A stretch of 64,000 nt of DNA from Prostheceraeus crozeri. Its lineage: Eukaryota; Platyhelminthes; Polycladida; Euryleptidae. The position numbers and the translations under genes are program-made. This document shows positions 12,169-22,099 of the stretch, piece after piece. The stretch spans positions 310,001-374,000 of the forward strand of contig CAJQUW010003080.1 of NCBI GenBank assembly GCA_907163375.1. Direction: 5' to 3'. How positions within the stretch are numbered: the first letter of the stretch is position 1; each line of letters opens with the position of its first letter. Below the pieces are notes generated by a model, which saw nothing but the letters and a program-made list of their open reading frames with translations, had not been told where the DNA came from and searched no databases.

Positions 12169-12504
12169 GATGTGAATATGCTGAGATCTCTGGTGTTAAC
12201 GTACACACGCATTGAAATTAGCTACTTAGAAAAGCTAAAATTCAATTTTTCTCAAAAACCTGTTGAAACCGACCGAATTCAAGAATTTGAGAAACGCCGT
12301 GCACTACCGCTGATAAATAAAAAGTTTTTTATGCATTACTAATTTCAGGATTTTTTGGTGAAAGACTGCAGACTTCAGAAAACGAATAGAGAGATATCAG
12401 AGACTTTGTTTTACCCCGGCTGATTAATTTCAATTAAGTAAAGCTTCTGTCGAATCTTATCTTCAAGTCTTTTTAATTAATTCTTTGTGTACTTTCTTTT
12501 ACAG

Positions 12505-12618
12505 AGAGTTCCTGGTCCAGGTGCATATGAGAAAGCTTATCAATCACCGATGCCGGCAACCATAGCGAAAATGGGTCGCCAACATGGTCTGTTCTTTTCC
12601 AGCGCTTTCTACACCTGA
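12505..12618 (+). CDS. STPG4: STPG4-like sperm-tail PG-rich repeat protein, last coding exon
   Basis: It follows the acceptor TTCTTTTACAG in phase 0 and encodes 37 residues plus a TGA stop. It opens with RVPGPGAYEKAY, a canonical PG-rich repeat, and continues SPMPATIAKMGRQHGLFF before ending SSAFYT. As I recall it, the vertebrate STPG4 C-terminus is similarly PGPGAY, then TIAKMG, two residues, H and LFF, which is the main reason for this symbol. The exon is the partner of 4525-4687; together they give about 91 C-terminal residues containing two PG repeats. There is no AATAAA close by. An AATAAT lies about 70 bp after the stop. Confidence 0.82.
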   Translation, partial: RVPGPGAYEKAYQSPMPATIAKMGRQHGLFFSSAFYT

Positions 12619-13561
12619 ATTATCATTGATTTGCCAGTTTTCAGTGACCTGCTTTTGAATTGTGGTATTGCTAGCGTTTCTAGCGATTGTACAATAATTA
12701 ACAGAGGAATGTGATATTTTGCGAAGATATTTGTAATATTATTGAATTGTAACTCTTTCAGAGATGAAATGATTTTCCAGAAACAAATTGCTAGTTTTGA
12801 AATTATCGTAGAATCAGCAGCGATTCCTAAATATCTGTTATCTGAAACTCCTGGGACAATAATTCAGACAATTTTAGGAAAAATTGATTTTCAGCCTATA
12901 ATTGAAAGTCAGCATTAGATGAAAGTGAATTTCATTCGTTTTCAGCTCGAGATCGCCGTCTAATTATACAAAGCCAGTGTGTAATTTTACTTCACGATAA
13001 CCGAAGTCAACGTGTTTTGATCTTACCTGCTCACTTTGATTTACGGCATTCGCCTCATATTTGAAACTAATTGATACAATTCTGAAGCGTTCATTTGAAC
13101 ATTTTTTCAGCGAGCATTTAAAGAAACATTTTAAATCATTTTCTGTATTCATGGAAAGAGGAATTTTAGGAACATAGAATGTGACTTATGGATAGGACAT
13201 TCTCAATACCGGAGCCTCACACAGTGATTCTGATATTTTATCAAAGGCATGCATGGCCTTTCCAACGTAATTGGTGCGCTCCTACTGGCTGTGTGAAAAG
13301 GAAATTTCGCAACTGAAAAGCTTTTACTATTCTAGAGCACAGCTTAATGGGATGCACGGGAAGACCTCACTGATCAACTTCCTAAGTAAATTTGTGCATA
13401 TTTCCACACTTATTCACTGCTGATTAGGTAGAATTTGCCCCTAATGGTAGATGATGGTGATCTCAACAAAGCCTTTCTATGCGTGCGTTATAAACAGCCG
13501 TAATATCAGTTGAAATTAACAGCTAAAATTAGTTTCACTGTTTTTTCACAGTCTGAACCAT
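12619..13561. other. 3' flank of the STPG4-like gene
   Basis: This probably begins with the 3' untranslated region. Beyond that I see no exon or element until the R1 copy at 13562. Confidence 0.4.
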
Positions 13562-14540
13562 AGAGTAAACTCACACTAGATGACATGCCACGCGTAATTA
13601 CGGAACACCACAAACATCCGTGGTTAAGGACATTCTATTCTTCTACCCGCGTACATACGCGCTGCACTAAGAGTCAGAAATCACGTGATCTGATGCTGTT
13701 AAAACATGGGGAATGTTTGTGAATACGCGCGGGCGAGCGCTTATAGTTTGCGCGTCGTTTACGCTTGTCTGCCTTGCCGCTTGAACCACGGATGAACCGC
13801 TAAGCATGGTCTGTCTTCCCTGAGCATGAAATTGAGGTCCTATCACATTGTTTAGCCTCTGATACATGCAGACACATGAGACGCAAAGTCTTTATAACAG
13901 GACTGCCGACAGATGTTGAGGCAATGCACGCATAGCCACGTATGTTTAGGGTCATGTGCAATTATGCGTAGTTTACGCGTAATTGAGAGTGGCATGTCAC
14001 CTAGTGCAGTATTGATTAAATCCCCAATGTATACATGTTCACAGTTTCGATTTTATTAAATGAACTCGAGTTGACAATTGATGCCAAATGTGAGCTTTGA
14101 AGAAATTTTACCATGGAATTGACTGATCATGACAGCAATACAGAAGCAATAATAGTATTTTACAGATCCTCAGTGTCATGACAGCTGTGGAGAGGCAATG
14201 TTTGTTAAATTAGCAATTCAATAGGTTGCTATTACCTTCATGCTCAAACTCCGGAGTTTTTCCATAAGCGTGATCATATTACAACCAACCTGCCATTGGC
14301 AGAGCAAATGATCCAATTAACTATGGGTCCACGCTGCTAATCAGATTCAAGAAATTAAACATTAATCATGCCGATGAACATTGAGTTAGAAACTTGAAAT
14401 TTCAGCCAAGATAGCACAATAAGATCTCGACTTTTTCATGAAGACTTGCATTAAAATGCGGTTCATGAAACTTCGTTGATAATCAACTGAATTTTCGCTT
14501 AATTAAGATGTTTGTTAGAAAATATGCAAGTTAAAACAAT
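13562..14540 (+). mobile_element. R1 element copy 2, interrupted and 3'-truncated
   Basis: The left end reads AGAGTAAACTCA and continues, after the nested element at 13574-14006, with ATTGATTAAATCCCCAATG and the rest of the R1 body up to CGCTTAATTAAGATG. It stops just before the ribozyme-bearing SINE at 14541, so the R1 3' part is missing. Confidence 0.7.
13574..14006. mobile_element. CACTA-like MITE nested in R1
   Basis: The termini are CACTAGATGACATGCCAC and the inverse of CACTAGGTGACATGCCAC. A 2 bp CA direct repeat flanks the 433 bp element. CACTA starts with 2-3 bp duplications are known from the EnSpm/CACTA superfamily. It is more CpG-rich (repeated CGCG, ACGCGTAATT) than its surroundings and has no credible transposase. 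The superfamily call rests on the terminal motif and duplication only. Confidence 0.65.
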
Positions 14541-14735
14541 GCCTTCCTAGCTAATTGACGCTCTCAACAGATGGTCCGGTGGACTTGTGGTTAGAGGGCA
14601 TGCTTGCACGTCCTCTAGCTCCAACATCGCTGGTTCAAACCTACCCACGACTGATGAGGCCCAACAGGCCGAAACATGTCTCGTGGTGGTTGCATCTGCT
14701 GAGATTTGATAAATTTATCAATTATCAGGTTACTT
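14541..14735 (+). mobile_element. tRNA-related SINE-like repeat with hammerhead motif, copy A
   Basis: One of three copies (others: 62160-62352 minus, 62465-62626 plus). The order is: CTAATTGACGCTCTCAACA at the 5' side; an A-box-like CTTGTGGTTAGAGGG; a B-box GGTTCAAACC; a hammerhead ribozyme core; a terminal CATCTGCTGAG complementary to the leading CTCAACAGATG; and an AT-rich end leading to CAGGTTACTTGT, shared with copy B. Internal pol III boxes plus a short length indicate a tRNA-related SINE or retrozyme-like non-autonomous retroelement. No coding capacity. Confidence 0.75.
14638..14691 (+). ncRNA. Hammerhead self-cleaving ribozyme (complete core)
   Basis: All invariant core parts are present in order. 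Stem I 3' strand is CCACGA (14645-14650). CUGAUGA runs from 14651. A 4 bp stem II (GGCC/GGCC) is closed by loop CAACA. GAAA is at 14671-14674. A minimal stem III made of ACAUGU follows, then the cleavage triplet GUC ending at 14680, and stem I 5' strand UCGUGG (14681-14686), which pairs fully with CCACGA. Beyond an internal loop (UAC opposite U), AACC pairs with GGUU. The short self-complementary stem III is the kind known to act as a dimer in newt satellite and Penelope-associated hammerheads. Cleavage would fall after position 14680. Confidence 0.8.
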
Positions 14736-15023
14736 GTCTTAATCTCATTTTGTGTTCAAAAGTGACTTTTATTCAACTATTTTGGTCAAAATTAGGAGGT
14801 GCACACGCACTATATACTGTACATGTATGCTGTACCGCAATTTCATGTGATTCCGAGCAACATTTTAGAAGTCAAGGAGGAGGAGGACTAATTGTCCCCA
14901 GGGATCCCGATGAGATTTGACAGATGGATGGAGAGACTTTGGATAGAGTTAGAGACACATCCTCTGAGAATTCTGTGAACTTCTTTTTCTTGTGCTTGCC
15001 ATATTTTAGATAAGCACATGATT

Positions 15024-15667
15024 CAAGGGTTATAAAAAAATTGCATTGCAATTATCCGTTTGGCGCCATCGAATAATTGCAATTAATTAATTTAAATTTG
15101 TCAGTCCATAATTGCGACTCATTGTTTGGGAAGGTATTTCATTGATTGCTATACCTGCAATGTCGTCACCTCTCACTTGGACAAGCAGTGCGAATTAACC
15201 ATATATAAGTATGTCTTATTCACAAACTGATAGCTTTCAGGATTCTTATCAGGAACTATATGGTACATAACCAATTTAGCAACTCTATGCATATATTACA
15301 ATGCTTTTATGACAGCTCTGAAACTCTTCTTTTTCTGTCATCTGGGCAGATGTAATTGTTCATTCATTAGCTTCAAAACTGATTATTATTATATGACATT
15401 GATGCATGAGCTAAAATGTCTGTATAATTTGTCAATATCTACATGTTAAATGTTTGCAACTGCACCCATCTTATGCAATGGCTCCACTCAAATCACTATT
15501 CAAATAGATAATATGCCATATGTATATAATAATATGCAATGTGCACAGGTCTCTGTATCCTAATTCGCTAAGTGAAATATCAAAGTAAAATATTCAAAAT
15601 TGATAATTAGTCTATTCAAAAGGTGATGACAAATAATTGCAATTGATTTTATTTTTGTTAACCCCTG
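15024..15667. mobile_element. Non-autonomous hAT element (family hAT-B)
   Basis: The termini CAAGGGTTA and, inverted, CAGGGGTTA are flanked by ACATGATT (15016-15023) and ATATGATT (15668-15675), an 8 bp duplication with one mismatch. AATTGCAATTA words recur near both ends. 644 bp, no coding frame. Confidence 0.75.
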
Positions 15668-15853
15668 ATATGATTTAAAACTATTGGTTAGAATGATTTA
15701 CTTCATCAACAACAGTTGCTGGCTTGCAGTTCCTCAAGTCTGAAGGAATCATAGCCAATTTTGGCATCTAAAAGGAATTCATGGCATTCTACAAGCGATA
15801 AAAAGTAAATAAATGTTCCTTGTTTGATCCTGCCAATTGAAACAGTCGCATAA

Positions 15854-15924
15854 GTGGCTCGTAGGTCAATTGGTAGAGCAGAGGTCTATTAACTTTCGTC
15901 GTAGGTTCGAATCCTGCCAGCTGT
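15854..15924 (+). tRNA. tRNA-like sequence, probably a tRNA pseudogene
   Basis: A near-canonical A box (TAGGTCAATTGG) and a perfect B box (GGTTCGAATCC) are correctly spaced. The T arm GTAGG-TTCGAAT-CCTGC forms. The anticodon loop CTATTAA would put ATT at positions 34-36 (Asn-type; functional tRNA-Asn uses GTT). The anticodon stem (GAGGT against CTTTC) and acceptor stem (pairing only with a bulge and several G-T pairs) are poor, and one D-stem pair is broken. A decayed tRNA or the head of a degraded SINE is more likely than a working gene. Confidence 0.5.
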
Positions 15925-16260
15925 ACATCTTTTGCGTGGCAATTTGATCTATCGTATATTTCATTTCATTCTGTTGTTAATTGTTTACACTAGGAAGCAC
16001 ATTCGGTGAAACTTATTATTATTAATAATAATAAGCGATGTTTTGCTGTTCAACCGATATATTGAAATACGTATCGTGCTCAGTAAGCAATTTCGGTCTT
16101 TTTCATCGGGTTTGTATTTGACTGTACTTACAGAAAGCAATAAATATATGATATAACAGGGAGATGGCTTACTGTTTTTTTAATAAACATGAACATCGAA
16201 CATTTTAGACAAGCCCAGCTTACAAGCCAAATGGTTGTGTTCATGCATCGCTATCATTGA

Positions 16261-16748
16261 ATTCTCGGGATCACAATTCAATCAAGTCTGAAATGGAATG
16301 TGCATATTGATCAAATAGCCATGAAAGCTAGTAGGCCTAGTCGTTTGTGCGTAATCCGCAGACTTCGACAATATCTATCAAAGGCGCAGCTTTCTTCGGT
16401 TTACAATGCATTTATACGCAATGTACTAGAATACAACTCCCCCTTATTTACTAATCTAAATGTACACGGCAACAAACGACTTGAAAAGTACATAAAAGGG
16501 CACACCGAATCATTTGTGGTTCAGAATGTGACAGCGGAGAATTCACACCTTTGCTTATCCGGCGGAACTATAGTGCCATGAAAGGTTTTATGGATATGAT
16601 GAACAGTGACAATGTACTCCACGACCTGATACCGAACTTTCATCGCTTTTCGCGGCATGTTGTCATGCCATCATCGAGCACTGACCGGGGAAACAACTCA
16701 TTTATCCTATTTTGCTCCTCTACGTATAATGCAATGTATGTAAAATGA
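16261..16748 (+). pseudogene. CR1/L2-like LINE reverse-transcriptase C-terminal fragment 1
   Basis: The frame opens ILGITIQSSLKWNVHIDQI, then RLCVIRRLRQYLSKAQL, VYNAFIRNVLEYNSPLF and KRLEKYIKG. It then shifts frame into LIRRNYSAMKGFMDMMNSD, VLHDLIPNFHRFSRH and a final SFILFCSSTYN. This is the well-known end of CR1/L2/Jockey-group RT proteins (ILG-x3-S-x2-L-x-W, VLEY-x-SPLF, LH-x-LIP, then YN). One frameshift near 16550 splits it, and the upstream RT catalytic part is missing. It is a relative of the fragments at 17.6 and 30.8 kb. Confidence 0.8.
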
Positions 16749-17450
16749 ATGATGACATTCTTTATCATGCAAGTCCATCTCTATGATGGAACTCACCCCA
16801 AATACCTTTTCAAATTGATGTATGCTCTGTTGCAAATATTTGATTTTTATTACCTCTTCAATAAACGCATATCACATCACAGTTGAATCATCTCTCGAAC
16901 TTATCACGTATTCACATATAAATGTTATTCTGACTGTTCAGTACATTCTCTCTTCCATGCGCTTCACAGAACACTTTCAAATGATTTATCCTTAAATACG
17001 TCTATCAAAATTGATGCAATTTTGGTTTGGAATTTTTGGAATGCATTTTCACATATACAAAACAATATTGGACAAATTTCCTGATGAACCTTGCTTACAT
17101 TTTGTTAATCAATTGAAATGCTAGCTGAAATGTTACGCACACATCATGATTTGTCAATGTTAGTTCGACAAACAACGATGCACATTGTACTCTATGACTG
17201 TTACTCAACATCGTCTGGAATCTACTTTGAATGCATATTTCTATAAGTAGAAATAATATTGGGAAATGAATTGGGAGATCGATTTGAAATGTCAGTAAAG
17301 AATAAGGAACTCGAAGTTAATTTAGAACGTGAAAATATTGTTGAAAAGAAATTTAAAAAGATATTAATGTGCAGAAATCAAGAATCTCAGAAATCACGAA
17401 ATAATTTAAGACCGAAACTGGATTTCAAACAAAGCAGATTACAAACAATC
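16749..17450. other. Unannotated stretch
   Basis: This lies between a LINE fragment and a SINE tail. I see no exon, RNA gene or clear repeat ends. A 71-codon open frame (17259-17474) runs into the SINE and is not recognised. Confidence 0.4.
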
Positions 17451-17563
17451 AGGCGGGTGCGGTCGGGGAATTAAGGGTGTTGGTGTCATTTATTGACTTA
17501 ATAGTTGTCATTCTCTTTAGATGTTCAATGTACTACGACAGACCTTTGTTGTCAAGAGTTTCT
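17451..17563 (+). mobile_element. tRNA-derived SINE, copy d (5'-truncated)
   Basis: It begins inside the SINE body (GGCGGGTGCGGTCGGGGAAT) and continues through the whole 3' tail (TTGACTTAATAGTTGTCATT, TGTACTACGACAGACC, TTTGTTGTC). This copy best defines the tail that also marks copies a, b and c. Confidence 0.65.
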
Positions 17564-17639
17564 TCTAAGTGCAACACGTTTTATTAATTGAATTTGTGTA
17601 TATTTATTGACCTACTAGTATGCTAACTCTGAGTTTCTG

Positions 17640-18341
17640 ATGACTTGTGTCGAGTGTCCTCTGAGATTGAAAATTTCAAGAAATGGTGTGACGAAAATAA
17701 AATGATTGTAAATGATATGAAAAGAAAAGTTTTGAACATTAATTTTTCTGCTCTCCCTGTTCAACCAGTCTCTGATGTCGATAACGTTTTTTTTGTTCAA
17801 AGATTCCTGGTGTTATTTTTAGTAACAGATTGACTTGGTCATCTGTAATTGTGTTCAACTCCATTATTCGCTCTATAATGGAGTACGCTTTGCCGGTCTT
17901 TTTGAACGCTGGACCCACATTAGATTCGAAACTGTTAGTTATGTGCAAGAGAGCTTTCCAAATCTGTTATGGCTACGACGTGCGATTTTGTAATAAATGT
18001 AATCTCCTGGATATGCTTTCCAGAAGAAAACTTTTGTCTCTGCGTCTTTTTCGCATTGCATTACAAATTAGCGACCATGTTCTACATCATCTTATTCCAA
18101 AAGTGTCTGATCGAAGTCACCGTCTGATTTTGCCACATTGAAACTAAATGGGTTCGTGGTTTCATCAGCTGTGTTGTACAATCAGTTGCTTTAACTACAT
18201 TACATGCCTTTTTCATCAGGTACCTTTGATATTGCAACACTTGTATCATAAATGTATTCAAGCCTCCTCGATTCTCATTAAAGGAGGCTGTGACTTGCTC
18301 CTGTTATGAAATAGAGGCTTATTTGATTTGATTTGATTTAA
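17640..18341 (+). pseudogene. CR1/L2-like LINE 3' fragment 2, with 3' end
   Basis: The frame segments read SSEIENFKKWCDENKMIVND, then ILGVIFSNRLTWSS, and directly FNSIIRSIMEYALPVFLNAG, AICYG-type FQICYGYDVR, CNLLDMLSRRKLLSLRLFR and HVLHHLIPKVSDRS. There is a frame change near 17800. The segment that normally lies between the TWSS and FNSI motifs (present in the 16.3 and 30.8 kb fragments) is missing. After the coding remnant comes a 3' UTR ending in a TTATTTGATTTGATTTGATT microsatellite tail near 18341, typical of CR1/L2-type elements. Confidence 0.82.
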
Positions 18342-20516
18342 CTCTATGCTAAAAACCTTTGTTTATTGCCTGCTCCTGTGACCGCAAGGCAATGCTCGTT
18401 GAATGAAAAATTTAGCGGGTTCCATCACTGAACAAGAAATCTTAATAATGAAAGTGAACACTAAGAAATAATTCATGGCAACGAATATCATTAAAGTGAA
18501 AGCTAATCAAAGTTGTAAATAATTAGCTTATTCATTTACACAATATCAATGACTATCCATTTCCAACTCTGTAGAAATTCACAATTTTACAACAGAGAGA
18601 ACGATTTCAAGCACGGTCCAAAATTCTACGGTAAAGAAAGACGGAATTCTATTGTCGGCAGCGTCGCATTCCTTGACTCGCACTGGTTCTAGATTCGTAT
18701 TTACTTGATAAACACTGCGTTGGAACGTCAGTGAAACATATTGAAACTTTTGCTTTCAATGCTTGTTTGAATTTAGTGACACAATGATAGAACTGATGAA
18801 AAATGCTTTCTCATTCGAGCGGACGATGTTTCCATCAAAATATTTTGACATCAAAATACAAAAATCAAAGTTTTTGGATGAGAAATTCCGAAAATTCAAT
18901 GTGTTCATGTTCGTGTAACAGACACTAAATCAACTATTAATCGGTATATTTATTGAACTTATTCAACTGAGTATAGATTGCACATGAATTGATGGACTTG
19001 TTTAGATTCTTTGCTTCCAGTTTCTGGAGGCAGGTGCATATCAATTTTCATCATATTGCAATTTTCATCATATGAAATATGCAATGAAGTAATCAACGTT
19101 GCTGCGAATAAGACAATTTAATAACTTCCTATAATAAGACACACCTTTATGATAAGATGATTACCCCAACAAAGCTCAGTAAACTTCCATAAAATTACTA
19201 AAATATCATGGCTGTAAATGGATGCATCATTTTCAGTATTTTCCAATATTTTGTTTCAAACATTTTCAGAGTAATGTAGTACATGACAAAGCATACTATG
19301 CCATTATCAAAGTATGAAATCTGATTTATATGGTCATCTTTACGTGTAAGTTCATTCTAATTCAATTATGTCAGTCAGATTTAAAAACCTGTTCGATGTT
19401 ATGCTCATATACTGAATAATCTGCATGCTGTAAGGTCTACATGCAATTTAATTCATACCTCCGAGTCTTCAGAGGGCGCTCCAGGAGCCACATCTGATTT
19501 TGATGTGATTTCAATCGTTTTCAAAGTGTCTGTACAAGACACTTGGCGTTTTTTTCTATCCTTTTTTGTCCATTTGCTATTATAAACAGAAATTCAAAAT
19601 TTGAATTTCAGTTTTTTAACAAAGTGATGTCCTAACTAATATTTGCTGGAAATTGATGGCAAATCACCTTGATAGACGATGGACTTTGATCAGCTTTCGC
19701 TAGGCGGCGTTTGACACAGCCAAAATAAACACTTTTGAAAGCATGCAAATTGGCATGAAGAATTGCGTATAGTCTGAAACTCGCCAGAAAAAAGTGCAGA
19801 AAAATACAATAATTGCTCTTCCAAATGAATGAATGCACTACATGTATTGTGAGACATGACAACCTGTCAGTTTTTTACTTTGGATCCACTATTTGTAGTA
19901 TAAAACTGACAGCATTACTTATTACTAGTTTTTAAACAACTAGTAGTAGTTGTCTTAATTAAAAAATTCAATTGATTTAAATTGTTAAAATTATTTTTCA
20001 TATAATACATATGACATAGAGAAAGCAAAATAATATTCTTACTTTATGACATGTAATGACATAAAGGCATTCGTGAATGAAGGAATATGTTTGTCATAGC
20101 TTCACATTTGCTGTGTCAATGGTCTAGCTTAATGAGTCAATTTGAATTGGCTGAGATGCTTTGTAATTTTGCAAGAAGTTGACAAATAATCAGATTTTTG
20201 ATATTTTCAAATCGCCCGAATTTGATAAAATTTGTATTGGTTATCAGGAAAGCGTAGAAACTAAAACAGGGCTCGTATTGGCTGCTTCCCTATGTCAGAC
20301 TCGCTAAAAGTAACGATTGAAAAATAGCGCGATGTTTGTCTCAGACACATCGTACGAATAAATTCATTTTACAACTGACAGATAGGTGAACATAAAAATG
20401 TCTATGTCACTGCGAGGTTCCATAAGCGGCTGAAAAGTGGTAGTGGTATCTTTCAAAAATTAATCAGAAAAATGATTTTGGGCGTCAGTCGCGACAATAT
20501 GGAACGTCTGGTTCAT
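18342..20516. other. Unannotated stretch
   Basis: AT-rich. Apart from repeat R4 at 19855-19960 I see no exon, RNA gene or element ends. The 76- and 135-codon minus-strand open frames here have no recognisable motif, and the second overlaps the R1 copy. Confidence 0.4.
19855..19960 (+). repeat. Dispersed repeat R4
   Basis: It aligns with 35795-35900: GACAACCTGTC, then CACTATTTGTA, AGCATTACTTAT here, and GATAATCTGTC, CACTATTTGTG, AGTATTACTTAT there. It is diverged, and the family and ends are unknown. Confidence 0.45.
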
Positions 20517-22099
20517 AGAGTAAGTATAGTAGGCAGAGCGTCGACTCAAAAGTATCTGCATACAGTGAAAATTTGTATATGAAAATTTTAGTTTTTTAGG
20601 AGATTGCGTTCCTGCGGTCCAAAAGATTATTTGAGCAGTATTTAAAAAGCTAAAGTTTTTCAAATTATTCCTGTTTTCATATACTACCGTGATGAAGCCC
20701 CCTTTTAAGTAGTATGAAACAAGTTGTATATGAAATAGGAATGAACATTTACTAAAAAGCATCTTAATTAAGCGAAAATCAAGCTGACCTGTGGGAGCGT
20801 AGCTCGCTAATATCAAGAGATTATCTGGTGAGTTGGCGATTTTGTGGCTTAATCTATTCTTGCTCAATTTCGCAACAAAATCACCGCTACATGTGAAAGT
20901 CGCTTTTATTTTTAGAAGTTCGTCTAAAATCCAAAAGCGGTAGGTGGCGAGTGAGATGTTTGTGGGCTAATCTAAGCTGATTTTTCCACAGCCGACGAAA
21001 TGATGAACATTGTAGCAACTAATTAGCAGTAAGTAGTGATGTTCGTATATTACCTTCACATGAAAATAAATTGTAGACTCAGTTTGATCTGATAAAAAGG
21101 GATCTTTTTTAATTGACGAAAGCTTAAACCAAAAAGTATTTATCTTCCATAAATGTCGTAGTAAATACTATGATATTATTCAAATATTTGTTATTGTTGC
21201 AAATTATTGAATGTCAAGAGATGTAATGAAAATTTATATAAGCGGATTTTCTATATTCTTATCATTATCAAAAAATGTGATAGTCCGCGTTTATTTCTTA
21301 AATAAATTAGCCATATGTGGGCAATGGGGAGAAGGTGAGGGAGAAAATAGAGTCTCGGGGGTAGAGGCGGATTATTAAAGAAAATAAGAGAGAAAGTCAA
21401 AATTAAAAGGTGGCATATAGAGCGCAAATTGTCGCCGGCGAACTTCGCCAGCGAATATGCCGCAAATATGACTGAACTGTAGCATGATATTCTGTAGCTG
21501 ACATCCGCCAGTTTTTCGCAAGATTCATTCCCACAGGGTGATTATCAAAGGAAATTCGTGGGCTACATTATAATGGAAGTCCTCATAATAAAAACATCGA
21601 TATCTTCTGTGCTTTCTTGGCTGAAATTTTAATTTTGAAGTTTTTAACTCCATTTTCATCAGTATATGATTCACTCAAATCTGAATGGCACTGCGGACCA
21701 ATTTACATCTTTTAAGTTAATTGTGATCATTGTCAGTGGCTATTATATTTTGCTCTTTCAGCGGCAAGTTACGGCCTGTGATATGATTTTCACTCAAGAA
21801 AGTGCTCTTATTGATAAGGCTATGTATTAAAATGATAGGAACCCATCGGACTGCTAATTTAACAAACTGTACCTCTCCACACAGGTTGACATGACATGGA
21901 GAATTTGCAAAATGTAATCATTCCTTCTGTTTTGCTATCACAATCAGTTAAATCAAAAATTTCTCCAAAAGTATAAAAATTTGCATATCTTACATGTGAT
22001 GCTGGATCTCATTCGAGTTCATTTAATGAAATCGAAACTGTATACACAAAGGGGATTTAATTATTGCTGAGCTACCGCTCTACCTAATTTGCTTACTCT
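20517..22099 (-). mobile_element. R1 element copy 3, carrying a 751 bp insertion
   Basis: This is the best preserved R1 copy. Its outer ends match each other inverted: AGAGTAAG-TATAG-TAGGCAGAGCG on the left, and AGAGTAAG-CAAAT-TAGGTAGAGCGG read inward from the right. Without the insertion at 20788-21538 it is about 830 bp, the same as copy 1. Orientation is opposite to the other three copies. Confidence 0.8.
20788..21538. mobile_element. TIR element nested in R1 copy 3
   Basis: The ends CCTGTGGGAGCG and, inverted, CCTGTGGGAATG are flanked by TGA on both sides (20785-20787 and 21539-21541). R1 copies without the insertion read straight through this point (GATAATCA followed by the CGCTTAATTAAG region), which confirms it is an insertion. 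Superfamily undecided; the 3 bp duplication would suit PIF/Harbinger or CACTA. Non-coding. Confidence 0.7.

Larger units (their letters stand above)
4688..12504 (+). other. 7.8 kb intron of the STPG4-like gene
   Basis: The donor is GTATGT at 4688 and the acceptor is TTCTTTTACAG ending at 12504, with phase 0 on both sides. It contains a foldback element, an RTE-like LINE relic (antisense), a 2 kb hAT element, an R1 element and an R2 fragment. The remainder (5802-6329, 7061-8550, 11645-12057) shows nothing I can name. Confidence 0.7.

Noticed and set aside
13667-13867. 66-codon minus-strand frame in the CACTA-like element
   Set aside because: No transposase or other domain; probably chance in a CpG-richer non-autonomous element.
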